From the NCBI RefSeq assembly GCF_004339565.1, contig NZ_SMFZ01000002.1, forward strand, positions 1,488,001 to 1,552,000: a DNA stretch of 64,000 nucleotides, given 5' to 3'. Under the pieces are notes generated by a model. The model was not told the origin of the DNA, searched no databases, and saw nothing but the letters and a program-made list of their open reading frames with translations. Below, piece by piece: positions 16,673 through 23,654 of the stretch (the first letter of the stretch is position 1; each line of letters opens with the position of its first letter). The stretch is from Pseudonocardia endophytica. Its GTDB lineage: Bacteria; Actinomycetota; Actinomycetes; Mycobacteriales; Pseudonocardiaceae. Both the position numbers and the translations under genes were made by a program.

Positions 16673-16737
16673 CGTCCGCTCACCCGCTCGTCGGAGTCAT
16701 GGGTGAGCGGGCTGGGTCTGTCGCTGGGGGTGTCCAT
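16669..16737 (-). CDS. 22-codon Asp/Pro-rich leader peptide upstream of the CNNM operon
   Basis: A short frame from ATG 16737 encodes MDTPSDRPSPLTHDSDERV plus SGR. Its TGA overlaps the CNNM ATG (ATGA at 16669-16672). An AGGAG stands unusually close (2 nt) to its ATG. Acidic residues and prolines alternate at the start (D2, P4, D6, P8, P10), the pattern known from Mg2+-sensing leader peptides such as MgtL of enterobacteria, where ribosomes fall off at low Mg2+. The frame spans a hairpin that hides the CNNM ribosome site. Coding is likely by position; a sensing role is a hypothesis. Confidence 0.5.
   Translation of the reverse strand: MDTPSDRPSPLTHDSDERVSGR
16676..16710 (-). promoter_or_regulatory. 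leader hairpin masking the CNNM ribosome-binding site
   Basis: In the minus-strand transcript, CCGCTCACCC (16710-16701) pairs perfectly with GGGTGAGCGG (16685-16676) over a 15-nt loop. The 3' arm holds the only Shine-Dalgarno-like bases (GGTGAG) for the ATG at 16672 and lies within the leader ORF. A candidate -10, TACGAT, is at 16786-16781. Confidence 0.55.
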
Positions 16738-16854
16738 GGCTCCTGGCTCGTGGGCGGCTGACCGGTCAACGGCTGTCCGGATCGTACGGTTCCCGACCGA
16801 CAGGAATCCCGGCGCTGCCCGATGAGTCGCGGACGGAATCACGGTCTGACGTCC

Positions 16855-17223
16855 ATGACCACCTCCATCACGCCGATCCTCGTCACGAAGGACGCGGAAC
16901 GCCTCGGTGCCTTCTACCGCGACCTGCTCGGCACGACCGAGACCGACCGCGTGCCACCCGACGGCCCGGTGTTCTACCTCGGCATCGCGATCGGCTCCGG
17001 TTCCCTCGGCCTCGTCTCCGACGACGGTGCCCCGGACGGTCCGCAGCGGTTCCTCGTGAGCATCGAGGTCGAGGACGTCGACGCGTTCCTGCCGAGGGTC
17101 GAGCAGTTGGGCGGGACGGTCGAGGGCCCGCCGAACGACATGCCGTGGGGCCAGCGCGTGGCCCACGTGAAGGATCCGGACGGCAACGCGGTCAACCTGA
17201 CCACCACGACCGCGCGGAACTGA
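16855..17223 (+). CDS. VOC (glyoxalase/bleomycin-resistance) superfamily protein
   Basis: 122-aa single-chain VOC protein with two betaalphabetabetabeta units: ILVTKDAERLGAFYRDLLGT (about residues 8-27) then FYLGIAIGSGSLGLV, and FLVSIEVEDVDAFLPRVEQLGG (about 65-86) then VAHVKDPDGNAVNLT. The closing DPDGN is a family signature. The usual metal ligands (H/E at the ends of strands) are only partly present, so catalytic type is open. The start is placed at ATG 16855 because the VOC domain begins there; an in-frame ATG at 16822 exists. A hairpin terminator follows directly. Confidence 0.85.
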   Translation: MTTSITPILVTKDAERLGAFYRDLLGTTETDRVPPDGPVFYLGIAIGSGSLGLVSDDGAPDGPQRFLVSIEVEDVDAFLPRVEQLGGTVEGPPNDMPWGQRVAHVKDPDGNAVNLTTTTARN

Positions 17224-17224
17224 G

Positions 17225-17249
17225 CCCGGTGCCCCGCGGGGGCACCGGG
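17225..17249 (+). terminator. hairpin terminator after the VOC gene
   Basis: CCCGGTGCCCC (17225-17235) pairs perfectly with GGGGCACCGGG (17239-17249), giving an 11-bp stem with a GCG loop, followed by TT. It begins 2 nt after the stop. Confidence 0.75.
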
Positions 17250-17279
17250 TTGTCGGTGACGGTCGCTACCCTGAGCGAC

Positions 17280-18326
17280 GTGAGCACCACGACGGCCGCC
17301 CCGCGCGACGCGCATCCCGACCCCCGCCGTGAGCTGGGCGCCGCCCTGCTGCGCTGGGCCGGGAGCGGCGACGCCGCCGTCGGGGTGGTCCGGGTGCTGG
17401 ACCGGCACGGCTTCGGCTCGGTCGAGTCCGGTCAGCTTCTGGCCGGAACGGCCGGGGGCGAGGTCGGCGGGCTGCTCTACCGCGGCGCGCTGGACGAGAC
17501 GGCGCGGTCGCTGGCCGTGGACGCCGTGACCGGCCCCGGCACCCGGGAGGCGCACGTCGCCGAGTCGCCCGCGGTGGCCGCCGGGCTCGCCTGCGCCGGC
17601 GGAGCGACGTTGCTCGGGCACCCGCTGCCCGCCGGCCCGGCCGCCGCGCTCGGCGCCGAGCTCGAAGCCGCCCGCCCGGCCGCACTGCTGTCCACGGTGG
17701 ACGGGAACGGCGCGCTCGTGCTGACCGGCGCTGCGCTGGAGACGGCGCACGGGACGTTGGGCGCGGAGGCCGTCGACGCCGAGGCGGCCGAGGCCGCCCG
17801 TGGCCTGCTCAAGCGCGGGGCGACGGCCACGGAGCGTGTCGCCGCCGCGGGCTCCGACGTGCTGGTCGACGTGTGGGTGCCCGTCCCGGAGATGGTCGTC
17901 GTCGGCGAGGGCGCGCTCGGCGCGGCCCTGCACGGTCAGGCGGCGCTCCTTGGCTGGACGGCGCGCACCGTCACGGACCTGGACGAGGCGCGGGCCGCGG
18001 TGTCCGCGTTCGGGGACGCGGACGTCGTCGTGCTGCTGGACCACGACCCGGCTTTCGACGCCATGCTGATCGACGGCATCCGGCACGGGCGGGGCTTCCT
18101 CGGCGCGCTCGGGTCACGCCGCACGCAGGCGAAACGCCGGGAACGGCTGCTCGCGGCCGGCATCACGGAGGACGAGCTGGCCACGATCCACGGGCCGGTC
18201 GGCCTGGACCTCGGCGCCCGGACGCCCGCCGAGACGGCCGTGTCGATCGTCGCCGAGGTGATCGCGCGGCGGGCCGGGCGTACGGCGGGCGTGCTGGCCG
18301 GGACGTCGGGGCGGATCGGCACATGA
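17280..18326 (+). CDS. XdhC/CoxI-family protein
   Basis: 348-aa protein with the XdhC family layout. The N-terminal XdhC_CoxI domain (RRELGAALLRWAGSGDAAVGVV, about residues 15-36) lacks the cysteine usually following this region. The C-terminal Rossmann domain begins near residue 205 (EMVVVGEGALGAALHGQAAL) and ends with FLGALGSRRTQAKRRERLL and GLDLGARTPAETAVSIVAEV, which are diagnostic. XdhC proteins insert sulfurated molybdenum cofactor into xanthine dehydrogenase-type enzymes, but no such enzyme is in this window. TACCCT (17267-17272) 7 nt before the GTG suggests a leaderless mRNA. The stop overlaps the next ATG. Confidence 0.88.
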   Translation: MSTTTAAPRDAHPDPRRELGAALLRWAGSGDAAVGVVRVLDRHGFGSVESGQLLAGTAGGEVGGLLYRGALDETARSLAVDAVTGPGTREAHVAESPAVAAGLACAGGATLLGHPLPAGPAAALGAELEAARPAALLSTVDGNGALVLTGAALETAHGTLGAEAVDAEAAEAARGLLKRGATATERVAAAGSDVLVDVWVPVPEMVVVGEGALGAALHGQAALLGWTARTVTDLDEARAAVSAFGDADVVVLLDHDPAFDAMLIDGIRHGRGFLGALGSRRTQAKRRERLLAAGITEDELATIHGPVGLDLGARTPAETAVSIVAEVIARRAGRTAGVLAGTSGRIGT

Positions 18327-19033
18327 GCGTTCCCACCCGGCGCCGGCGCGGAGCCGACCCGCCGAGCGAGCCGGTCCGCGGGCGCGGCACCCCGGACGCG
18401 GCCCGCATGCGCCGCCTGGGCTGGCCGACCCGGATCCTGATCGGCGGCCTGCTGATGGTCGTCGCGGTCGTCGGGACGACGGCGCTGCGCGTATGGCAGG
18501 TCGCCCGGATCGACGACCAGCAGCCCGCGGACGCCGTCGTCGTACTCGGGGCGGCGCAGTACAACGGCGAACCGAGCGCGATCCTCGCCTCTCGGCTGCG
18601 GCACGCTGCCGACCTGTACTCCGAGGGTCTCGCCCCGCGGATCGTGACCGTCGGCGGCAGCCAGAACGGCGACCGGTACACCGAGGCCGAGGCGAGCCGG
18701 GACTACCTGATCCGCCGCGGGGTCCCGGCGAACGCCGTGGAGATGGTCCCCGAGGGCACCGACACGCTGCGCAGCCTGGAGGCGGTCGCGGTGCTGGCCG
18801 AGCAGCAGGGCTGGGAGACGGCGGTGCTGGTCTCGGACCCGTGGCACAGCCTGCGGGCGCGGACGATGGCGCGCGACGCCGGTCTGGACGCCTGGACGTC
18901 GCCGACCCGCAGCGGGCCGATCGTGCAGACGCGCGAGACCCAGCTGCGCTACATCTACCGGGAGACCGGTGCCCTGCTGTTCTACGAGCTCACGCACGCG
19001 CCGGTGGACACCGCCACCAGCGAGGTGGGCTGA
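18323..19033 (+). CDS. YdcF family (DUF218) membrane-anchored protein
   Basis: 236-aa protein. A basic N-terminal cytoplasmic stretch and one membrane helix (about residues 37-57, ILIGGLLMVVAVVGTTALRV) are followed by an extracytoplasmic DUF218/YdcF domain: ADAVVVLGAAQYNGEPSAILASR, then IVTVGGSQNGDRYTEAEASRDYL and VLVSDPWHSLRARTMARDAGL. The VVLGAAQ and SDPWHS blocks are family signatures. Roles in envelope biogenesis are suggested for relatives; no reaction is established. It overlaps the xdhC-like gene and precedes dgt by 7 bp, so all three are probably one transcript. Confidence 0.88.
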   Translation: MSVPTRRRRGADPPSEPVRGRGTPDAARMRRLGWPTRILIGGLLMVVAVVGTTALRVWQVARIDDQQPADAVVVLGAAQYNGEPSAILASRLRHAADLYSEGLAPRIVTVGGSQNGDRYTEAEASRDYLIRRGVPANAVEMVPEGTDTLRSLEAVAVLAEQQGWETAVLVSDPWHSLRARTMARDAGLDAWTSPTRSGPIVQTRETQLRYIYRETGALLFYELTHAPVDTATSEVG

Positions 19034-19040
19034 GGCGACC

Positions 19041-20366
19041 GTGTCCGCCACGCCGCAGGAGATCGTCCCCGGTGCGGTCGGCTACCGCCCGGCCGACGTC
19101 GAGCGGATGCTGCCCGAGCTCCCGAAGGGCGCCGGGCTCGGGGAACGGACGCGACCGGACCGGCGCAGCCCGTTCTCCCGGGACCGTGCGCGGGTGCTGC
19201 ACTCGGCGGCGCTGCGCAGGCTGGCGGGCAAGACCCAGGTGGTCGGGCCGGGGGAGGGCGCCGAGGTCACCGGCATCCCGCGGACCCGGCTGACCCACTC
19301 GCTGGAGGTCGGGCAGATCGGTCGCGGCATCGCCGAGGACCTGGGATGCGATCCGGACCTCGTCGAGACGGCCGGGCTGGCACACGACATCGGGCATCCG
19401 CCGTTCGGGCACAACGGCGAGCGCGCCCTCGACGAGTTCGCGCATGTCTGCGGCGGTTTCGAGGGCAACGCCCAGACGCTGCGGATCCTGACCCGTCTGG
19501 AGCCGAAGGCCGCGTTCGAGGCCGGCGGGCCGGGCGGTCTGAACCTGACGCGCGCGAGCCTGGACGCGTCCACGAAGTACCCGTGGACCCGGCGTGGCAC
19601 GGAACGCAAGTTCGGCGCCTACGCCGACGACGCGGACGTTCTGGCGTGGGTGCGCGAGGGCGCACGTCCTGGGGTGCGGTGCATCGAGGCGCAGGTCATG
19701 GACTGGGCCGACGACGTCGCGTACTCGGTGCACGACGTCGAGGACGCCGTGCTGTCCGGCCGGATGGATCTGGCCGTGCTGTCGTCGGCCGACGAGCGGT
19801 CCGCGCTCGCCGGCGCCGCCGCCGTCGCGTTCGGTGCCGACCCGGCGGCCGCCGAGGAGGCCGCCCGCCGCCTCGACGCGCTGCCGGTCGTCCGCGCGGT
19901 GCACGGGTTCGACGTCGCACGGGCGGGCAGCGCCGCACATGCCGCCGTCAAACGGCTGACCAGCGAGCTCGTCGGTCGCTTCGTCCGTGCGGCGACGGAC
20001 GCGACGCTGGACGTCGAGGGCGACCGACCGCTGCACCGCCACGAGGCGGACCTGCGGGTCCCGGACGCCGTCGCGGCCGAGGTGATGCTGCTGAAGGTGC
20101 TGGCCACGCGGTACGTGATGAGCGACCGCGCGCGCCTGGAGGTGCAGGCGCGCCAGCGCGAGATGCTCACCGAGCTGGCGACGGTGCTGCTCGACCGCGC
20201 CCCGGACGTCCTGGACCCGGTACGTGCCGAGGACTGGACGGCCGCGCCGGACGACCGGGCACGCCTACGGGTCGTGGTGGACCAGGTGGCCGTGCTGACC
20301 GACCAGCAGTCGGTCACCTGGCACCGCAGGTTGTGCCGGGATCAGGGCGCCAGCTCGCCCCCGTAG
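19041..20366 (+). CDS. dgt: deoxyguanosinetriphosphate triphosphohydrolase-like protein
   Basis: 441-aa HD-domain dNTPase that removes triphosphate from dGTP-type substrates and helps set dNTP pools. The metal site is visible: H in RLTHSLEVGQIGRGIA (about residues 80-95), the HD pair in LAHDIGHPPFGHNGE (about 116-130) and a later D in DWADDVAYSVHDVEDAV (about 220-236). Length and order fit the actinobacterial dgt that normally precedes dnaG. Here the MerR/ECF41/EamA block is inserted between the two. The GTG at 19041 is the likely start. The last 25 bp overlap the merR 3' end on the other strand. Confidence 0.93.
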   Translation: MSATPQEIVPGAVGYRPADVERMLPELPKGAGLGERTRPDRRSPFSRDRARVLHSAALRRLAGKTQVVGPGEGAEVTGIPRTRLTHSLEVGQIGRGIAEDLGCDPDLVETAGLAHDIGHPPFGHNGERALDEFAHVCGGFEGNAQTLRILTRLEPKAAFEAGGPGGLNLTRASLDASTKYPWTRRGTERKFGAYADDADVLAWVREGARPGVRCIEAQVMDWADDVAYSVHDVEDAVLSGRMDLAVLSSADERSALAGAAAVAFGADPAAAEEAARRLDALPVVRAVHGFDVARAGSAAHAAVKRLTSELVGRFVRAATDATLDVEGDRPLHRHEADLRVPDAVAAEVMLLKVLATRYVMSDRARLEVQARQREMLTELATVLLDRAPDVLDPVRAEDWTAAPDDRARLRVVVDQVAVLTDQQSVTWHRRLCRDQGASSPP

Positions 20367-20806
20367 GTGTCGATCTTCGTCTCGATCGTGCGCAGCGCGA
20401 ACGTGAGCTCGGTGATCTGGGCACGCACGTGGTCGCGGTGGTCCTGCAGCAGCGCGAGCCGCTCCGGCACGGTGTGCTCGCCCTCTGCCGCCAGCGCCAC
20501 GTAGCGCTGCATGTCCCGCACCGGCATGCCGGTCATCCGCAGGCGGGTCAGGAACACGACCCGGCCGTAGTCCGCCGCCGAGTAGCTGCGGTGCCCGGAC
20601 GCGTCGCGCTCGATCGAGAGCAACCCGATCCGCTCGTAGTAGCGCAGGGTGTGCGCCGTGACGCCGGTCCGCTCGGCCACCGACGCGATGTCCAGGCGCT
20701 CGCCGTCCGCGAGCGCGGCGGAGTTCTGACGTTCGAGGCGGGCGAGGGCCGCGGTCACGGCGGGCGTCGTGGGCTGGTCGGTGCGCAGATCGGCCGTCGT
20801 CGTCAC
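20342..20806 (-). CDS. MerR-family transcriptional regulator
   Basis: 154-aa MerR-family regulator. The N-terminal winged helix is at about residues 38-70 (LDIASVAERTGVTAHTLRYYERIGLL), with the family's second wing (SYSAADYGRVVFLTRLRMTGMPVRDMQRYV). A dimerisation coiled coil follows (LQDHRDHVRAQITELTFALRTIETKID). No cysteines are present, so metal or Fe-S sensing is unlikely. The GTG at 20806 is chosen because a MerR-type promoter (20815-20845) lies just upstream, leaving 8 nt between -10 and GTG. A longer frame to 20866 would run through that promoter. The C-terminus overlaps dgt. Confidence 0.88.
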   Translation of the reverse strand: MTTTADLRTDQPTTPAVTAALARLERQNSAALADGERLDIASVAERTGVTAHTLRYYERIGLLSIERDASGHRSYSAADYGRVVFLTRLRMTGMPVRDMQRYVALAAEGEHTVPERLALLQDHRDHVRAQITELTFALRTIETKIDTYGGELAP

Positions 20807-20814
20807 GACAGGAG

Positions 20815-20845
20815 ACGCTACGGCTTCGAGCACACTCGAAGGCAA
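20815..20845 (-). promoter_or_regulatory. MerR-type promoter with 19-bp spacer and central dyad
   Basis: Read on the minus strand: -35 TTGCCT (20845-20840), a 19-bp spacer, and -10 TAGCGT (20820-20815). The dyad CTTCGAG-TGTG-CTCGAAG fills the spacer region (20841-20824). An over-long 19-bp spacer with a central dyad is the hallmark of MerR-activated promoters. Transcription would begin at or next to the merR GTG. Confidence 0.75.
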
Positions 20846-20870
20846 GGTGAGCGTGACCGTCGCCACACCA

Positions 20871-20897
20871 CGTCACGCGGGGCGCGGCGATCCCGTC
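20871..20897 (+). promoter_or_regulatory. ECF41-like promoter of the CMD-family gene
   Basis: CGTCACG (20871-20877), exactly 16 bp, then CGTC (20894-20897). The consensus I recall for ECF41 sigma factors is TGTCACA-N16-CGTC, so the core GTCAC, the spacing and the -10 all agree. The ATG of the downstream gene is at 20929. Confidence 0.65.
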
Positions 20898-20928
20898 CCC
20901 ATGACGACCCGACAAGAGGGAGGACGAG

Positions 20929-21525
20929 ATGGCACGCATTCCCGCCGTGACCGAGGAGCAGGCCGGGCCCGTGGGCAAGCTGGTGTACCGGTTCGCGAAG
21001 CGCCGGTTCGGTTCGATGCCGGAACCGTTCGCGGTCGCGCTGCACCACACCGGCGTGTTCTGGACCAGCATGATCGCCGAGCTGGGGTGGGAGCGGGCGG
21101 CCACCCGTCTGCCCGCCTCGGTGCGCGAGCTGGCCGTCTACCGGACGGCGACGGTCGTCGGCTGCTCGTGGTGCGTCGACTTCGGCACGATGCTGCAGCG
21201 CCTGGAGGGCCTCGACGTGGAGCGCCTCGCGCACATCGACGAGTACGCGACGAGCCCGCTCTACTCCGACGACGAGCGCCGCGCGATCGCCTACGCCGAT
21301 GCCATGACCGCCACGCCGATGACCGTCACCGACGCCCAGGTCGCCGACCTCGAGCGGGCCTTCGGAAAGGCCGGCGTCGTCGAGCTGACCACCATGATCG
21401 CGGTGGAGAACCACCGGGCGCGGGCCAACCACGCGCTGGGGATCACCGACCAGGGCTTCGACGCGGCGTGCAGGATCCGGCTCGACACGCCGTCCGGCGC
21501 GGGACGGACCCCGCCGACCGAGTGA
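20929..21525 (+). CDS. carboxymuconolactone decarboxylase-family (AhpD-like) protein
   Basis: 198-aa CMD/AhpD-like protein. The redox motif GCSWCVDFG (CxxC, about residues 82-90) sits in the family helix after VRELAVYRTATVVG. The second conserved block VVELTTMIAVENHRARANHALG is at about residues 146-167. Such proteins act as small disulfide reductants or peroxidases, or are of unknown role. The CMD gene is a classic neighbour and target of ECF41 sigma factors, and an ECF41 gene lies 175 bp downstream in convergent orientation. GAGGGAGGA precedes the ATG. The physiological substrate is unknown. Confidence 0.88.
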   Translation: MARIPAVTEEQAGPVGKLVYRFAKRRFGSMPEPFAVALHHTGVFWTSMIAELGWERAATRLPASVRELAVYRTATVVGCSWCVDFGTMLQRLEGLDVERLAHIDEYATSPLYSDDERRAIAYADAMTATPMTVTDAQVADLERAFGKAGVVELTTMIAVENHRARANHALGITDQGFDAACRIRLDTPSGAGRTPPTE

Positions 21526-21647
21526 CACGCACCGTTCGGCCGAGTACTCGCGGGATCGGGGTTCGGCCGGACGTGGAGTGGACAGTCTGCTCGCAGAACG
21601 AAACTCGACGGCCCCGCTGTACTGGGGAGATGGCGGGGTCGTTTCGT

Positions 21648-21699
21648 GACAGCCCGGGGCCGTGCTCGGCCTTCGGGGGCTCCGCCGCCCCGGGCTGTC
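21648..21699. terminator. bidirectional hairpin terminator
   Basis: GACAGCCCGGGGC (21648-21660) pairs perfectly with GCCCCGGGCTGTC (21687-21699); the 26-nt loop contains a smaller stem. It lies between the convergent CMD-family and ECF41 genes, right next to the sigma factor stop. Confidence 0.7.
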
Positions 21700-21700
21700 G

Positions 21701-22597
21701 TCATTCTCCGGCCGGTAGCCGGGTCAGCTTCTCCGGATCCAGGACACTGTGGATGGACCGGATCAGACCGTCCTGCAGGGTGAGGACGGTGACCGACGTG
21801 GAGACGTCGCCGTCCCCGGGCACCAGGAACCCCGGCTCCCCGTTGACCAGGACCGGGCGGCCGTCCATGAGGCCGGGCCCGTACTGGCCCAGCAGTCCGA
21901 ACAGCAACCGGGACACCTTGTCCGGGCCCGCGATCGGCCTGCGCGCCGCCGAGACCCGGCCACCGCCGTCGTTGACCATGACGACGTCCGGGTGCAGCAC
22001 CGCGGTGAGCGCGCTCGCGTCGCCGCCGGCCAGCGCCTCGGCGAACCGCTGCAGCGCGGCCGCGGCGACGATGTCCGGTGCCCGCGGCGGCGCGGGCTCG
22101 TCGGCGATCGCGCGACGGGCGCGGGCCGCGTGCTGGCGGGCGGCGTCGGCGGAGCAGCCGAGGACCGCGCCGATCTCGTCGTAGGGCAGGTCCAGCGCCT
22201 CGTGCAGCACGAACGCGACCCGCTGGGCCGGGCCGAGCCGCTCCAGCACGACCATCGCGGCCATCCGGACGTCCTCGGCGCGCACGAGCTCGGCCAGCGG
22301 CCCGGTGTCGTCCGGCGTGGTGACCAGCGGCTCCGGCAGCCACGGTCCGACGTGCCGCTCCCGGCGTGCCGCCGCCGACCGCAGCCGGTCCAGGCACAGG
22401 CGCGCGACCGTCGTCGTCGACCAGGCGCGCAGGTCCCGCACGGACTCCGGGTCGTCCGAACGGGCCAGGCGCAGCCATGCCTCCTGCACGGCGTCCTCGG
22501 CGTCGGCGAGGCTGCCGGTGATCCGGTACCCGACGCCGAGCAGGTGCGCCCTGGACTCCTCGAACCGCGCGGCGAGCTGGTCGGTCCCGGTGGTCAC
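21701..22597 (-). CDS. ECF41-type RNA polymerase sigma factor with SnoaL-like C-terminal domain
   Basis: 298-aa sigma factor. Region 2 lies at about residues 10-75 (AEDAVQEAWLRLAR, LRAWSTTTVARLCLDRLR) and region 4 at about 112-165 (LGPAQRVAFVLHEALDLPYDEI). A SnoaL/NTF2-like C-terminal domain of about 120 residues follows. Three ECF41 signatures are visible: WLPEP (86-90) in the linker, DGGGRV (210-215), and a terminal DPEKL (about 287-291) in place of NPDKL. In this group the C-terminal domain replaces an anti-sigma factor. The GTG at 22597 has TACCGT (22611-22606) 8 nt upstream, suggesting a leaderless mRNA. The convergent CMD-family gene is its expected target. Confidence 0.9.
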   Translation of the reverse strand: MTTGTDQLAARFEESRAHLLGVGYRITGSLADAEDAVQEAWLRLARSDDPESVRDLRAWSTTTVARLCLDRLRSAAARRERHVGPWLPEPLVTTPDDTGPLAELVRAEDVRMAAMVVLERLGPAQRVAFVLHEALDLPYDEIGAVLGCSADAARQHAARARRAIADEPAPPRAPDIVAAAALQRFAEALAGGDASALTAVLHPDVVMVNDGGGRVSAARRPIAGPDKVSRLLFGLLGQYGPGLMDGRPVLVNGEPGFLVPGDGDVSTSVTVLTLQDGLIRSIHSVLDPEKLTRLPAGE

Positions 22598-22664
22598 ACC
22601 GCCGGACGGTACGCCCGGTCACTCCCGGTTGCGCCGGTACTTAGCACTGCGTTGAAGTGAGCGG

Positions 22665-23603
22665 ATGAGCCGTACGGCCGATCGATGGACGATCCCCGTC
22701 CTCAGCGTGACGTTCCTGCTGCTGTGGTCGTCCGGCTTCATCGCCGCCAAGATCTCGACCCGGACCACCGACGTCCCGACCGTGCTGCTGTGGCGGTTCG
22801 TGATCGCGACGGTGGTCACCGGTGTCGCGGCGCTCGTGCTGAAGCCGGGGATCCCGCGGCCCCGGAACCTGGTGCACCTCGTCGTGACCGCGCTGCTGCT
22901 GCAGGTCGGTGTGTTCTCGTCGGTGTTCACCGGGCTCTCCCGCGGTGTGCCGGCCGGCCTGACCAGCCTGATCGTCGGGCTGGCGCCGTTGTTCGTCGGA
23001 CTGCTGACACCGCTCGTGCTGCGGACCCGGATCGGCGCCGCACCGGTGATCGGACTGCTGATCGGCGCCGTCGGCGTGTACGTCGTCGTGTCCGGCAACC
23101 TCACCGCGGGCGGGGTGGACGCGACGATCGTGCTGCCGGTGATGGGCATGCTGTTCCTGACCGCGGGCACGCTCTACCAGAAGCGCTTCAACGACGACAC
23201 GCCGGTGAGCGCCGCCGTCGTCGTCCAGATGGTGACCTCCTGCGTCGCGATCCTGGTCGCGATGCCGTTCCTCGGCGCCGAGTGGGCGCCGTCCGGGACC
23301 AGCGGGTGGCTGTCGGTGCTGTGGTTGGGCGTCGCCAACTCGGCGGGGACGTTCGCCGTGATGTTCGTGCTGCTCAGGCGCCGCTCGACGGTGCACGTGA
23401 GCGCCCTGCTGAACCTCTCGCCGGCCACGACGGCGCTGCTGGCCGTCCCGCTGCTCGGCGAGTCGCTGACCGTGCGGGCGGTGATCGGCCTCGCGATCGC
23501 GCTGGTGGGCATGTACGTCGGCCTCGGGATGGTGCGACGCCGCGGGGCGGCCCGCGACGCCGAGCCGGTCCGCGCCGGGGCCGGCGGAGACCCGCCCGGC
23601 TGA
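22665..23603 (+). CDS. EamA/DMT-family transporter
   Basis: 312-aa integral membrane protein with about ten hydrophobic helices in two EamA repeats (about residues 8-140 and 152-285). The WSSGFIAAK stretch in helix 1 and the PATTALLAVPLLGESLTVRAVIG end of the second repeat are typical. Relatives export amino acids, nucleosides or other small molecules; the substrate cannot be told. A short Arg-rich tail is cytoplasmic. It is divergent from the ECF41 gene (67 bp between starts), so shared control is possible but no second ECF41 promoter was seen there. Confidence 0.88.
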   Translation: MSRTADRWTIPVLSVTFLLLWSSGFIAAKISTRTTDVPTVLLWRFVIATVVTGVAALVLKPGIPRPRNLVHLVVTALLLQVGVFSSVFTGLSRGVPAGLTSLIVGLAPLFVGLLTPLVLRTRIGAAPVIGLLIGAVGVYVVVSGNLTAGGVDATIVLPVMGMLFLTAGTLYQKRFNDDTPVSAAVVVQMVTSCVAILVAMPFLGAEWAPSGTSGWLSVLWLGVANSAGTFAVMFVLLRRRSTVHVSALLNLSPATTALLAVPLLGESLTVRAVIGLAIALVGMYVGLGMVRRRGAARDAEPVRAGAGGDPPG

Positions 23604-23654
23604 CGCGGCGCACCGGCGGCCGGGCGGTGTCGGCCGCGCGCCTACAATCGAGTC

